Assembly: GCA_938004015.1 (NCBI GenBank)
Contig: CALKWU010000184.1
Location: 1-50,047, forward strand
DNA length: 50,047 bases
From: an uncultured Oceanobacillus sp.
GTDB taxonomy: Bacteria; Bacillota; Bacilli; Bacillales; Amphibacillaceae
Direction of reading: 5' to 3'
Part shown: in pieces, positions 27,560 through 36,414 of the stretch
Position numbering within the stretch: position 1 is the stretch's first letter
Layout: every line of letters begins with the position of its first letter
The notes under the pieces: generated by a model
Seen by the model: the letters and a program-made list of their open reading frames with translations, nothing else
What the model was told of the DNA's origin: nothing
Database searches by the model: none
Program-made: the position numbers and the translations under genes

Positions 27560-29638
27560 ATGGCAAGAGAGTTCTCCTTGGAAAAGACGCGAAACATCGG
27601 GATTATGGCACATATCGATGCTGGAAAGACAACGACAACCGAGCGTATTCTTTTCTACACAGGACGTATTCACAAAGTCGGTGAAACCCATGAAGGTGCA
27701 TCCCAAATGGACTGGATGGAGCAGGAACAAGAACGTGGAATCACCATCACTTCTGCTGCTACAACAGCCCAATGGAAAAACCACCGCATCAATATCATCG
27801 ATACTCCAGGACACGTAGACTTCACTGTGGAAGTTGAGCGTTCTCTGCGGGTACTAGATGGTGCGGTTACTGTACTCGATGCTCAATCAGGTGTTGAACC
27901 GCAGACGGAAACAGTTTGGCGCCAAGCGACAACATACGGTGTACCGCGAATTGTATTCATCAACAAGATGGATAAAACCGGTGCAGATTTCTTGTTTGCT
28001 ACAAACACATTAAGAGAACGTCTAGGTGCAAATGCCCATCCGGTACAAATGCCGATTGGTGCAGAAGATCAGTTCGAGGGAATCATCGATCTGATTGAAA
28101 TGAAAGCATATTACTATAAAGACGATCTGGGAACAGATCCAGAAGAAGTGGATATCCCTGACGATTTGAAAGATCAAGCGGAAGAACTTCGTGCAGAACT
28201 GATTGAAGCGGTTGCTGAAACAGACGAAGAGCTCATGATCAAGTATCTTGAAGGAGAAGAAATCACTGAAGAAGATTTAAAACAAGCCATCCGTAGAGCG
28301 ACACTAGCTGTCGAATTTTACCCGGTGTTCTGTGGTTCTGCATTCAAGAACAAAGGTGTCCAGCTTCTTCTTGACGGAGTGTTGGATTATCTTCCGGCTC
28401 CAACAGACGTACCTCCAATCGAAGGTATCGTTCCTGGCACAGAAGAAGAAGTGGTACGTAAATCAGATGACAATGAGCCGTTCTCTGCATTGGCGTTTAA
28501 AGTTATGACAGACCCATTCGTCGGTAAACTGACATTCTTCCGTGTCTACTCCGGAACATTGGAGTCAGGTTCCTACGTGAAAAACACAGTGAAGAACAAG
28601 CGTGAACGTGTGGGTCGTATCCTACAAATGCATGCGAACCACCGTGAGGAGATTTCCGTTGCATACGCTGGTGAAATTGCAGCAGCTGTTGGTTTGAAAG
28701 ATACTGGAACTGGTGACACACTCTGTGACGAGAAACATCCAGTCATTCTGGAGTCTATGGAATTCCCAGAGCCGGTCATCTCGGTCGCAATTGAACCGAA
28801 AACGAAGGCTGACCAAGATAAAATGGGTACTGCTTTGGCGAAACTTGCTGAAGAGGATCCGACATTCAAAACAGAAACGAACGCAGAAACTGGTCAAACG
28901 ATCATTTCTGGTATGGGTGAACTTCACCTTGACGTTATCGTCGACCGTTTGAAACGCGAATTCAAAGTGGAAGCGAATGTTGGTGCACCTCAAGTTGCGT
29001 ACCGTGAGACATTCCGTGCAGCTGCCGAAGTTGAAGGTAAATTCATCCGTCAATCCGGTGGACGTGGACAATACGGACACGTTTGGATCAAGTTCGAACC
29101 AAACGAAGAGGGTGCCGGGTTTGAATTCATTGACAAAATCGTCGGTGGAGTCGTGCCGCGGGAATATATCCCTGCAGTTGAGCAAGGGATCAAAGAATCG
29201 ATGGAAAACGGTGTGTTAGCCGGCTATCCGCTCATCGACATCAAGGCAACGTTGTATGACGGTAGTTACCACGATGTCGACTCGAACGAGATGGCATTCA
29301 AAATTGCGGCATCCATGGCGTTACGAGCTGCTAAAGACAAGTGTAATCCTGTACTTCTTGAACCGGTCATGCGAGTTGAAATCGTCGTTCCGGAAGAGTA
29401 CATGGGAGACATCATGGGTGACGTCACATCACGTCGCGGACGTATCGAAGGTATGGAAGCCCGTGGAAATGCTCAGCTTGTGAAAGCTTTCGTTCCACTT
29501 TCCGAAATGTTCGGTTATGCAACGGCATTGCGTTCGAACACGCAAGGACGGGGCACTTACACGATGGTATTTGACCATTATGCGGAAGTACCGAAGTCCA
29601 TCGCCGAAGAAATTATCGAGAAAAATGCTGGACAGTAA
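27560..29638 (+). CDS. fusA: Elongation factor G
   Basis: EF-G is the GTPase that drives translocation and, with RRF, ribosome recycling. G1 is AHIDAGKTT near residue 17, G3 is DTPGHVDF, and G4 is NKMDKTGADF. Domains II to V follow in order, with GRGQYGHVWI in domain IV. The length of 692 residues equals B. subtilis. It is followed by a 120-base gap and tuf. Confidence 0.98.
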   Translation: MAREFSLEKTRNIGIMAHIDAGKTTTTERILFYTGRIHKVGETHEGASQMDWMEQEQERGITITSAATTAQWKNHRINIIDTPGHVDFTVEVERSLRVLDGAVTVLDAQSGVEPQTETVWRQATTYGVPRIVFINKMDKTGADFLFATNTLRERLGANAHPVQMPIGAEDQFEGIIDLIEMKAYYYKDDLGTDPEEVDIPDDLKDQAEELRAELIEAVAETDEELMIKYLEGEEITEEDLKQAIRRATLAVEFYPVFCGSAFKNKGVQLLLDGVLDYLPAPTDVPPIEGIVPGTEEEVVRKSDDNEPFSALAFKVMTDPFVGKLTFFRVYSGTLESGSYVKNTVKNKRERVGRILQMHANHREEISVAYAGEIAAAVGLKDTGTGDTLCDEKHPVILESMEFPEPVISVAIEPKTKADQDKMGTALAKLAEEDPTFKTETNAETGQTIISGMGELHLDVIVDRLKREFKVEANVGAPQVAYRETFRAAAEVEGKFIRQSGGRGQYGHVWIKFEPNEEGAGFEFIDKIVGGVVPREYIPAVEQGIKESMENGVLAGYPLIDIKATLYDGSYHDVDSNEMAFKIAASMALRAAKDKCNPVLLEPVMRVEIVVPEEYMGDIMGDVTSRRGRIEGMEARGNAQLVKAFVPLSEMFGYATALRSNTQGRGTYTMVFDHYAEVPKSIAEEIIEKNAGQ

Positions 29639-29684
29639 TTGATTTTTTCACAAAACTGACGTATAACAATTATTGAGGGCTAGA

Positions 29685-29743
29685 GAATAATGCTTTTTAT
29701 TATTCCTTAGTTAGCATAAAATATAAAATAATGTTTATTATTT
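29685..29743 (+). repeat. Two AT-rich hairpins in the tuf leader
   Basis: GAATAAT / ATTATTC (seven-base loop) is followed by AAATAAT / ATTATTT (four-base loop), the second ending just before the SD AAAGGAGG. AT-only stems are weak. They may keep the leader open or mark a processed end; no named element is recognised. Confidence 0.4.
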
Positions 29744-29759
29744 AAAGGAGGAACTATAA

Positions 29760-30950
29760 ATGGCTAAAGAAAAATTTGACCGCTCCAAAGAACACGTTAA
29801 CGTTGGAACTCTTGGACACGTTGACCATGGTAAAACAACTTTGACAGCTGCTATCACTACTGTAATGAACAAACGTTATGGCGGCGGGGACGCAAAAGGT
29901 TATGACCAAATCGACAACGCTCCGGAAGAAAGAGAACGTGGAATCACAATTGCAACATCCCACGTCGAGTACGAAACAGAAAACCGCCACTATGCACACG
30001 TTGACTGCCCAGGACACGCAGACTATGTTAAAAACATGATCACTGGTGCAGCGCAAATGGACGGTGCGATTCTAGTTGTATCTGCAGCTGACGGACCAAT
30101 GCCACAAACTCGTGAGCATATCTTGCTTTCCCGTAACGTTGGCGTACCTGCGTTCGTCGTATTCCTAAACAAAGTGGACATGGTTGACGACGAAGAATTG
30201 CTTGAATTGGTAGAAATGGAAGTACGTGATCTCTTGTCGGAATACGACTTCCCAGGTGATGAAGTCCCAGTAATCGCTGGTTCTGCTCTAAAAGCACTTG
30301 AAGGAGATCCAGAATACGAAGAAAAAATCGTTGAACTTATGCAAGCAGTTGACGAATACATTCCAACTCCAGACCGTGAAACTGACAAACCATTCATGAT
30401 GCCTGTAGAGGACGTATTCTCCATCACAGGTCGTGGTACAGTTGCGACTGGCCGTGTTGAGCGAGGTCAAATCAAAGTTGGGGATGAAGTTGAAATCATC
30501 GGACTTGCTGATGAATCAACAAAAACTACTGTTACAGGTGTGGAAATGTTCCGTAAGCTTCTTGACTATGCAGAAGCTGGAGACAACATCGGTGCACTTC
30601 TTCGTGGGGTAGCTCGTGAAGAAGTAAGCCGTGGTCAAGTTCTTGCTGAACCAGGATCCATCACACCACACACAACTTTTAAAGCAGAAGTTTATGTACT
30701 ATCTAAAGAAGAAGGTGGACGTCATACTCCATTCTTCTCTAACTATCGTCCACAGTTCTATTTCCGTACTACGGACGTGACAGGTGTCGTTCAACTTCCA
30801 GAAGGCGTTGAAATGGTTATGCCTGGAGACAACGTAGAAATGGACGTGGAATTGATTTCTCCAATCGCTATTGAAGAAGGAACTCGCTTCTCCATCCGTG
30901 AAGGTGGGCGCACAGTGGGCTCCGGCGTTGTAACATCAATCGTTAAGTAA
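29760..30950 (+). CDS. tuf: Elongation factor Tu
   Basis: EF-Tu delivers aminoacyl-tRNA to the ribosome. G1 is GHVDHGKT at residues 19-26, followed by DCPGHAD and NKVDMVDDEE. Domains II and III are complete, giving 396 residues as in B. subtilis. The segment between G1 and switch I reads NKRYGGGDAKGYDQID at 37-52, which differs from the common KKSGKGTAMAYD form. The phrase VPAFVVFLNKVDM is closer to the staphylococcal EF-Tu I know than to Bacillus. Confidence 0.98.
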   Translation: MAKEKFDRSKEHVNVGTLGHVDHGKTTLTAAITTVMNKRYGGGDAKGYDQIDNAPEERERGITIATSHVEYETENRHYAHVDCPGHADYVKNMITGAAQMDGAILVVSAADGPMPQTREHILLSRNVGVPAFVVFLNKVDMVDDEELLELVEMEVRDLLSEYDFPGDEVPVIAGSALKALEGDPEYEEKIVELMQAVDEYIPTPDRETDKPFMMPVEDVFSITGRGTVATGRVERGQIKVGDEVEIIGLADESTKTTVTGVEMFRKLLDYAEAGDNIGALLRGVAREEVSRGQVLAEPGSITPHTTFKAEVYVLSKEEGGRHTPFFSNYRPQFYFRTTDVTGVVQLPEGVEMVMPGDNVEMDVELISPIAIEEGTRFSIREGGRTVGSGVVTSIVK

Positions 30951-30960
30951 GCATTATTTC

Positions 30961-30996
30961 AAAAACAGGCAGCTTTCAATAGGCTGCCTGTTTTTT
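30961..30996 (+). terminator. Strong terminator after tuf
   Basis: AACAGGCAGC pairs with GCTGCCTGTT around a nine-base loop, preceded by A5 and followed by TTTTTT. It ends the str operon and separates it from the S10 cluster. Confidence 0.93.
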
Positions 30997-31118
30997 ATCT
31001 GTCGTTTCATTTATTTTTGTTTGGAACCAGAAAAAACAATACATTTTTCTTCAAACACCTAAAATATTTTTAGAATGTGAATATATCAGATTAAAAACGG
31101 GAAAACCTCAAAAAAACC

Positions 31119-31147
31119 TTGCAATTCAACAATAACATGCGTATAAT
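31119..31147 (+). promoter_or_regulatory. Upstream promoter (P1) of the S10 cluster
   Basis: TTGCAA and a perfect TATAAT are separated by 17 bases. It lies in the 390-base gap between tuf and rpsJ. Confidence 0.7.
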
Positions 31148-31184
31148 ATGTAGATGTGCAATCGATTCAGATCTATAAAAAAGG

Positions 31185-31213
31185 TTGCGTAGACTGACAT
31201 AAATTAGTATAAT
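31185..31213 (+). promoter_or_regulatory. Downstream promoter (P2) of the S10 cluster
   Basis: TTGCGT and a perfect TATAAT are separated by 17 bases, 66 bases after P1. Tandem promoters suit the high output of the largest r-protein cluster. Confidence 0.7.
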
Positions 31214-31242
31214 ATCAATGTTGGTCTCATTTTGGCGATGAT

Positions 31243-31302
31243 GTGAAAGGTTGTTGGCACACCCGGCCCCTTTGCCATGGCGCGGTGCCAAGAAATTTTC
31301 AC
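31243..31302 (+). promoter_or_regulatory. Hairpin in the S10 leader
   Basis: An outer stem GTGAAA / TTTCAC and an inner stem TTGGCAC / GTGCCAA enclose a GC-rich 24-base loop. The structure begins about 25 bases after P2 starts transcription. It could be the target of an autoregulatory r-protein or a stability element. I cannot assign the ligand. Confidence 0.5.
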
Positions 31303-31342
31303 GGAGTATGTCTATTACAATATGGGCGAAGGAGGGAAAATA

Positions 31343-31651
31343 ATGGCAAAAGAGAAAATCAGAATTCGATTGAAAGCTTACGACCATCGTGTTTTGGATC
31401 AATCTGCAGAAAAAATCGTCGAAACGGCAAAACGTTCTGGAGCGAAAGTTTCCGGACCGATTCCATTGCCGACCGAACGGAATGTATTCACGATTCTCCG
31501 TGCGGTCCATATATACAAAGATTCTCGTGAACAATTCGAAATGCGCACACATAAGCGTTTAATCGATATTGTGAACCCGACACCGAAAACAGTCGACTCG
31601 TTGATGAGACTCGATTTACCATCCGGTGTGGATATCGAAATTAAACTATAA
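31343..31651 (+). CDS. rpsJ: 30S ribosomal protein S10 (NusE)
   Basis: S10 is a 30S head protein and, as NusE, a partner of NusB and NusG in antitermination. The start used is ATG giving MAKEKIRIRLKAYDH, 102 residues, exactly the family length; an upstream in-frame extension is not supported. The SD AAGGAGGG precedes it. LPTERNVFTILRAVHIYKDS is diagnostic. It is the first gene of the S10-spc-alpha supercluster. Confidence 0.97.
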   Translation: MAKEKIRIRLKAYDHRVLDQSAEKIVETAKRSGAKVSGPIPLPTERNVFTILRAVHIYKDSREQFEMRTHKRLIDIVNPTPKTVDSLMRLDLPSGVDIEIKL

Positions 31652-31679
31652 AAAATGAAATGTACAGGAGGTGTAACGG

Positions 31680-32312
31680 ATGACGAAAGGAATCTTAGGT
31701 CGTAAAATCGGCATGACTCAGCTTTTCTCTGAAAACGGTGAATTGATCCCCGTAACAGTCATCCAAGCTGAGCCGAATGTTGTTTTACAAAAGAGAACAT
31801 TGGAAAACGATGGCTATACTGCTATCCAGTTAGGTTTTGCGGATAAAAAAGAAACACGAGCCAACAAGGCTGAGAAAGGTCATGCTGAAAAAGCGGGCAC
31901 CAGCCCTAAGCGCTACGTTCGTGAAATCCGTACAGATAAAATCGACGACTATGAAGTAGGGCAAGAGATCAGCGTCGAAATTTTTGAAGTTGGAGAAAAA
32001 GTGGATGTGACAGGAACTTCCAAAGGTAAAGGATTCCAAGGTTCCATTAAACGTCACGGCCAAGCTCGAGGCCCGATGAGTCACGGTTCCAGATACCACC
32101 GCGGATCCGGTTCCATGGGTTCAGCAGCTACGCCGGCGCGAGTTTTCAAAGGGAAAAAATTGCCCGGACAAATGGGTAACGAACAAGTGACGATTCAAAA
32201 CCTTGAAGTCGTTAACGTAGACACTGAAAGGAACCTTTTGTTGATCAAAGGGAATGTTCCTGGTGCGAAAAAATCATTTGTAAAAATCACAAGCGCAATT
32301 AAAGGAAATTAA
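31680..32312 (+). CDS. rplC: 50S ribosomal protein L3
   Basis: L3 is an early-assembly protein reaching toward the peptidyl-transferase centre. The extended loop GPMSHGSRYHRGSGSMG near residue 130 and the N-terminal GILGRKIGMTQLF are characteristic. The length of 210 residues is normal. The SD AGGAGGTG is strong and the gap after rpsJ is 28 bases. Confidence 0.97.
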   Translation: MTKGILGRKIGMTQLFSENGELIPVTVIQAEPNVVLQKRTLENDGYTAIQLGFADKKETRANKAEKGHAEKAGTSPKRYVREIRTDKIDDYEVGQEISVEIFEVGEKVDVTGTSKGKGFQGSIKRHGQARGPMSHGSRYHRGSGSMGSAATPARVFKGKKLPGQMGNEQVTIQNLEVVNVDTERNLLLIKGNVPGAKKSFVKITSAIKGN

Positions 32313-32335
32313 TTCGGTAGAAGGGAGGATTTGTC

Positions 32336-32959
32336 ATGCCTAAAGTAACACTCTATAAACAAGATGGAAGCAATGCAGGAGAAGTAGATTTGAATGAAGC
32401 GGTTTTCGGTATTGAGCCGAATACTCATGTACTACATGAAGCGGTTGTCATGCAGCGTGCATCGATGCGCCAAGGCACCCATGCAGTGAAAAACCGTTCC
32501 GAAGTACGCGGCGGAGGCCGGAAACCATGGCGTCAAAAAGGAACTGGACGTGCACGCCAAGGCTCGATCCGTTCGCCACAATGGGTTGGCGGAGGCGTAG
32601 TGTTCGGTCCGACACCTCGTAGTTACAGTTACAAACTTCCGAAAAAAGTGCGCCGCTTGGCTCTTAAATCTGCATTATCTTCCAAAGTGAAAAACGACAA
32701 CATTTTCGTGTTGGAGTCCATCGAGATCGAAACACCGAAAACAAAGAAAGTCGTCGAATTATTAGATGCGTTGAAAGTAAATGACAAAGCATTGATCGTT
32801 ACTGCAGAAAAAGACGATACAGTCGTCCGTTCAGCGAACAACTTGCAAACGGTGAAAGTTTTGGCTGTGGATGAACTGAACGTATTGGATATACTGACGT
32901 ATGACAATTTAGTAATTACGAAGGAAGCGGTCGAAAAAGCAGGGGAGGTGCTTGCATAA
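32336..32959 (+). CDS. rplD: 50S ribosomal protein L4
   Basis: L4 lines the exit tunnel with a long arginine-rich loop, seen here as RGGGRKPWRQKGTGRARQGS near residues 59-78. The length of 207 residues equals B. subtilis. In gamma-proteobacteria L4 represses the S10 operon; whether it does so in Bacillales is not shown by this sequence. It overlaps rplW by one base (TAATG). Confidence 0.97.
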   Translation: MPKVTLYKQDGSNAGEVDLNEAVFGIEPNTHVLHEAVVMQRASMRQGTHAVKNRSEVRGGGRKPWRQKGTGRARQGSIRSPQWVGGGVVFGPTPRSYSYKLPKKVRRLALKSALSSKVKNDNIFVLESIEIETPKTKKVVELLDALKVNDKALIVTAEKDDTVVRSANNLQTVKVLAVDELNVLDILTYDNLVITKEAVEKAGEVLA

Positions 32960-33246
32960 TGAAAGATCCACGTGATATTATTAAGCGCCCTGTCATTACA
33001 GAACATAGTGCTGATTTGATGATGGATAAGAAATACACTTTCGAAGTCGACCCGAAAGCGAATAAGACAGAAATCAAACAAGCAGTCGAAGAAGTTTTTG
33101 GTGTGAAAGTCGTAAAAGTCAACACACTCAATTTGAAAGGTAAATTCAAGAGAATGGGACAATACGGAGGATTCCGCCCAGATCGTAAAAAAGCTATCGT
33201 ACAGCTTTCTGAAGACAGCAAAGAACTCGATTTCTTTGAAAGCTGA
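32959..33246 (+). CDS. rplW: 50S ribosomal protein L23
   Basis: L23 surrounds the tunnel exit and docks trigger factor and SRP. The protein starts MKDPRDIIKRPVITEHSADL and is 95 residues like B. subtilis. KYTFEVDPKANKTEIKQAVE is the conserved fold core. The start codon overlaps the rplD stop, with the SD GGGGAGGTG within the end of rplD. Confidence 0.97.
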   Translation: MKDPRDIIKRPVITEHSADLMMDKKYTFEVDPKANKTEIKQAVEEVFGVKVVKVNTLNLKGKFKRMGQYGGFRPDRKKAIVQLSEDSKELDFFES

Positions 33247-33275
33247 GATCCAAAACAGTGAAGGAGGGAAATTAG

Positions 33276-34103
33276 ATGGCGATCAAAAAGTACAAACCAA
33301 CTTCAAACGGTACTCGTAACCGTTCTGTCTCGACATTTTCAGAGATAACTACAGATACACCGGAAAAAACGTTGCTCGCACCAATCACGAAACGAGCAGG
33401 CCGGAATAACCAAGGCAGAATCACAGTTCGTCATCAAGGTGGCGGCCATAAACGTCAATATCGTATCATTGACTTCAAACGTGACAAAGATGGAATACCA
33501 GGACGCGTTGCCACGATCGAATACGACCCGAACCGTACAGCGAACATCGCACTCATCCATTATGCTGATGGAGAAAAGCGTTATATTTTAGCGCCGAAAG
33601 GTTTGGAAGTAGGACAAGAAATCGAATCAGGTGTCAATGCGGATATTAAAACAGGAAACGCACTGCCCCTTGCCAACATTCCAGTAGGTACGGTAATTCA
33701 TAACGTTGAATTGAAACCGGGACGTGGTGGACAATTGGCACGTTCAGCAGGTGCTGAAGCGCAAATCCTCGGACGTGAAGGAAAATACACCCTAGTTCGT
33801 CTCGCATCCGGAGAAGTCCGCCTCATTTTAAGCACTTGCCGTGCAACGATCGGTCAAGTAGGAAATATTGAACACGAATTAATCCGTGTCGGGAAAGCAG
33901 GTCGTTCCCGTTGGTTAGGCAAGCGACCAAGTGTACGTGGTTCTGCAATGAACCCAGTCGATCACCCACACGGTGGTGGAGAAGGACGTGCACCAATTGG
34001 AATGCCTTCACCAGTTTCACCTTGGGGTCAACCGACACTTGGCTACAAAACACGTAAAAGCAAAAAGTCTGACAAGTATATCGTTCGCAGACGTAAAAAA
34101 TAA
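33276..34103 (+). CDS. rplB: 50S ribosomal protein L2
   Basis: L2 is needed for subunit association and peptidyl-transferase activity. The C-terminal loop RGSAMNPVDHPHGGGEGR contains the conserved histidine near residue 229. The length of 275 residues is close to B. subtilis (277). The SD AAGGAGGG lies ahead of the ATG. Confidence 0.97.
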   Translation: MAIKKYKPTSNGTRNRSVSTFSEITTDTPEKTLLAPITKRAGRNNQGRITVRHQGGGHKRQYRIIDFKRDKDGIPGRVATIEYDPNRTANIALIHYADGEKRYILAPKGLEVGQEIESGVNADIKTGNALPLANIPVGTVIHNVELKPGRGGQLARSAGAEAQILGREGKYTLVRLASGEVRLILSTCRATIGQVGNIEHELIRVGKAGRSRWLGKRPSVRGSAMNPVDHPHGGGEGRAPIGMPSPVSPWGQPTLGYKTRKSKKSDKYIVRRRKK

Positions 34104-34110
34104 TGAAAAA

Positions 34111-34135
34111 AGACGGGAGTGGATACAACCCGTCT
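34111..34135 (+). repeat. Hairpin between rplB and rpsS
   Basis: AGACGGG pairs with CCCGTCT around an eleven-base loop in a 57-base gap. No T run follows, so termination is unlikely. It is one of the few structured gaps inside the S10 cluster. Confidence 0.5.
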
Positions 34136-34160
34136 CTAAGCTCTGGAAGGAGGTTTATTC

Positions 34161-34439
34161 ATGGGTCGCAGTTTGAAAAAAGGACCTTTCGCAGATGAAC
34201 ATCTGTTGAAAAAAGTGGAACAAATGAACGAAAGCGGCAAAAAACAAGTCATTAAAACTTGGTCTCGCCGTTCGACCATTTTCCCATCATTTGTCGGTCA
34301 TACGATTGCAGTACATGACGGACGTAAACATGTCCCAGTTTATATAACAGAAGACATGGTTGGACATAAACTAGGTGAATTCGCGCCGACTCGCACATTC
34401 AGAGGGCACGCTGGCGACGATAAGAAAACAAAACGCTAA
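34161..34439 (+). CDS. rpsS: 30S ribosomal protein S19
   Basis: S19 forms a complex with S13 in the 30S head near the A-site tRNA. The protein begins MGRSLKKGPFADEHLLKKVE and includes TWSRRSTIFPSFVGHTIAVH and GHKLGEFAPTRTFRGH. At 92 residues it equals B. subtilis. The SD GGAAGGAGG is strong. Confidence 0.97.
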   Translation: MGRSLKKGPFADEHLLKKVEQMNESGKKQVIKTWSRRSTIFPSFVGHTIAVHDGRKHVPVYITEDMVGHKLGEFAPTRTFRGHAGDDKKTKR

Positions 34440-34459
34440 AATGAGAGGAGGCTACTCGA

Positions 34460-34801
34460 ATGCAAGCAAAAGCCACTGCAAAAATGGTACGTATCGCTCC
34501 TCGTAAGGCACGTTTAGTCGTTGATCTGATTCGAGGAAAAGATGTCGGTGAAGCCATTGCAATCTTGAAACATACTAATCGCAGTGCTTCTCCAGTCGTT
34601 GAGAAAGTATTGAAATCAGCTATCGCAAATGCAGAGCACAACTATGAAATGGATCCGGACAATTTAGTCGTTTCAGAAGCATATGTGAATGAAGGTATTA
34701 CGTTGAAACGGTATCGTCCACGAGCACAAGGACGTGCAAGTAAAATCGATAAACGAACAAGCCACATCACCGTTGTGGTAACGGAAAAAAAGGAGGGGTA
34801 G
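34460..34801 (+). CDS. rplV: 50S ribosomal protein L22
   Basis: L22 extends a beta-hairpin into the exit tunnel beside L4. The RIAPRKARLVVDLIRGKDV motif is near residue 11, and the hairpin loop KRYRPRAQGRASKIDKRTSH is near residue 81. The length of 113 residues equals B. subtilis. The 3-base gap to rpsC implies tight coupling, since the SD of rpsC lies within its last codons. Confidence 0.97.
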   Translation: MQAKATAKMVRIAPRKARLVVDLIRGKDVGEAIAILKHTNRSASPVVEKVLKSAIANAEHNYEMDPDNLVVSEAYVNEGITLKRYRPRAQGRASKIDKRTSHITVVVTEKKEG

Positions 34802-34804
34802 TTA

Positions 34805-35446
34805 GTGGGTCAAAAAGTACATCCAAAAGGCCTTCGCATTGGTATAATTAAAGACTGGGAGTCCAGATGGTACGCTGAGAAGGACTATGCAGACTTACTA
34901 CATGAAGATATCAAAATCAGAGAATACATTGAAAACCGCCTGAAAAACGCCGCAGTTTCATCTGTCGAAATCGAACGTGCAGCAAACCGGGTCAACATTA
35001 CGATCCATACAGGAAAACCGGGAATGGTGATCGGTAAAGGCGGATCTGAAGTAGAAGCTTTACGTAAAGAATTGAACAATTTGACAGGCAAAAGAGTTCA
35101 TATCAATATTGTCGAAGTCAAAAAAGTCGACTTGGATGCAAAATTAGTTGCAGATAATATCGCGCGTCAATTGGAAAACCGGATTTCCTTCCGCCGTGCA
35201 CAAAAGCAAGCGATCCAAAGAGCGATGCGTGCAGGTGCAAAAGGAGTCAGAACACAAGTATCAGGACGTCTGGGCGGAGCGGATATCGCACGTGCAGAAC
35301 ATTACAGTGAAGGAACAGTACCACTACACACATTACGTGCCGACATCGATTACGGTACAGCTGAAGCGGATACCACATATGGTAAGCTCGGCGTGAAAGT
35401 GTGGATTTATCGTGGGGAAGTCCTTCCGTCGAAAAAAGAAAATTAA
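34805..35446 (+). CDS. rpsC: 30S ribosomal protein S3
   Basis: S3 lies at the mRNA entry pore and has helicase activity with S4. It starts at GTG, MGQKVHPKGLRIGI, after AAGGAGGGG. The KH domain motif PGMVIGKGGSEVEALR is near residue 74. The C-terminal domain GRLGGADIARAEHYSEG is present. It has 213 residues versus 218 in B. subtilis, slightly shorter at the C terminus. Confidence 0.97.
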   Translation: MGQKVHPKGLRIGIIKDWESRWYAEKDYADLLHEDIKIREYIENRLKNAAVSSVEIERAANRVNITIHTGKPGMVIGKGGSEVEALRKELNNLTGKRVHINIVEVKKVDLDAKLVADNIARQLENRISFRRAQKQAIQRAMRAGAKGVRTQVSGRLGGADIARAEHYSEGTVPLHTLRADIDYGTAEADTTYGKLGVKVWIYRGEVLPSKKEN

Positions 35447-35463
35447 GGAAGGGGGCACTTACT

Positions 35464-35898
35464 ATGTTGATGCCTAAACGTGTAAAATATCGTAAACAAC
35501 ACCGTGGAAGAATGAAAGGTCAAGCGAAAGGCGGCACAGAGGTAACTTTCGGTGAATATGGCTTGCAAGCTTTGGAGCCTTCTTGGATCACAAGCCGTCA
35601 AATTGAAGCTGCCCGTATTGCCATGACCCGTCAAATGAAACGTGGTGGAAAAGTTTGGATTAAAATTTTTCCGGATAAACCATATACGGCAAAACCACTA
35701 GAAGTACGGATGGGTTCCGGTAAAGGTGCTCCGGAAGGCTGGGTAGCTGTAGTCAAACCAGGCAAAGTGATGTTTGAAGTCGCAGGTATAGATGAGGAAA
35801 CGGCGCGTGAAGCATTGCGACTAGCTGCCCATAAATTGCCGATCAAAACTAGGTTCGTAAAACGTGAAGAAATTGGTGGTGAAAGCGATGAAGGCTAA
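35464..35898 (+). CDS. rplP: 50S ribosomal protein L16
   Basis: L16 positions A-site tRNA in the large subunit. The start chosen gives MLMPKRVKYRKQHRGRMKG and 144 residues, as in B. subtilis; an in-frame extension upstream overlaps rpsC and is rejected. ITSRQIEAARIAMTR and GKGAPEGWVAVVKPGK are family signatures. Its end overlaps rpmC by 11 bases. Confidence 0.97.
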   Translation: MLMPKRVKYRKQHRGRMKGQAKGGTEVTFGEYGLQALEPSWITSRQIEAARIAMTRQMKRGGKVWIKIFPDKPYTAKPLEVRMGSGKGAPEGWVAVVKPGKVMFEVAGIDEETAREALRLAAHKLPIKTRFVKREEIGGESDEG

Positions 35899-36085
35899 TG
35901 AAATCAGAGAATTAACCACTGCCGAAATCCAAGAAAAAGTAAAATCACTGAAAGAAGAATTGTTTAATTTGCGCTTCCAGCTTGCTACAGGTCAGTTGGA
36001 AAACACCGCACGTATTCGCGAAGTACGTAAAACCATTGCTCGTTTAAAAACAATTGAACGTCAGCGTGAACTCGCTAATAACTGA
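35888..36085 (+). CDS. rpmC: 50S ribosomal protein L29
   Basis: L29 is a two-helix protein at the tunnel exit next to L23. The ATG giving MKANEIRELTTAEIQEKV and 65 residues matches B. subtilis almost word for word. An in-frame GTG eight codons upstream is not needed. The helix motif LKEELFNLRFQLATGQLEN is diagnostic. The SD would be GGTGGTGA within the end of rplP. Confidence 0.96.
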   Translation: MKANEIRELTTAEIQEKVKSLKEELFNLRFQLATGQLENTARIREVRKTIARLKTIERQRELANN

Positions 36086-36110
36086 CTTGAAGAGAGGAGG
36101 ACTCTAATAC

Positions 36111-36374
36111 ATGTCTGAACGAAATAACCGTAAAGTGTACACCGGCCGCGTCGTATCCGACAAAATGGATAAAACGATCACTGTCCTGGTTGAAACTTAC
36201 AAAGTCCACAGATTATATAAAAAACGTGTGAAATATTCCAAAAAATTCAAGGTTCACGATGAAAAGAACCAAGCGAAAGTCGGCGACATCGTCCGCATCA
36301 TGGAAACTCGCCCGCTTTCAAAGACAAAACGTTTCCGCTTGGTGGAAGTCGTGGAAGAGGCTGTCATTATATAA
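36111..36374 (+). CDS. rpsQ: 30S ribosomal protein S17
   Basis: S17 is a primary 16S-binding OB-fold protein. GRVVSDKMDKTITVLVETYK near residue 13 and GDIVRIMETRPLSKTKRFRL near the C terminus are characteristic. The length of 87 residues equals B. subtilis. The SD GAGAGGAGG precedes the ATG. Confidence 0.97.
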   Translation: MSERNNRKVYTGRVVSDKMDKTITVLVETYKVHRLYKKRVKYSKKFKVHDEKNQAKVGDIVRIMETRPLSKTKRFRLVEVVEEAVII

Positions 36375-36414
36375 AAGCTGATTCGGAACAAATCCGAAGG
36401 GAGGTAACCGTGTT

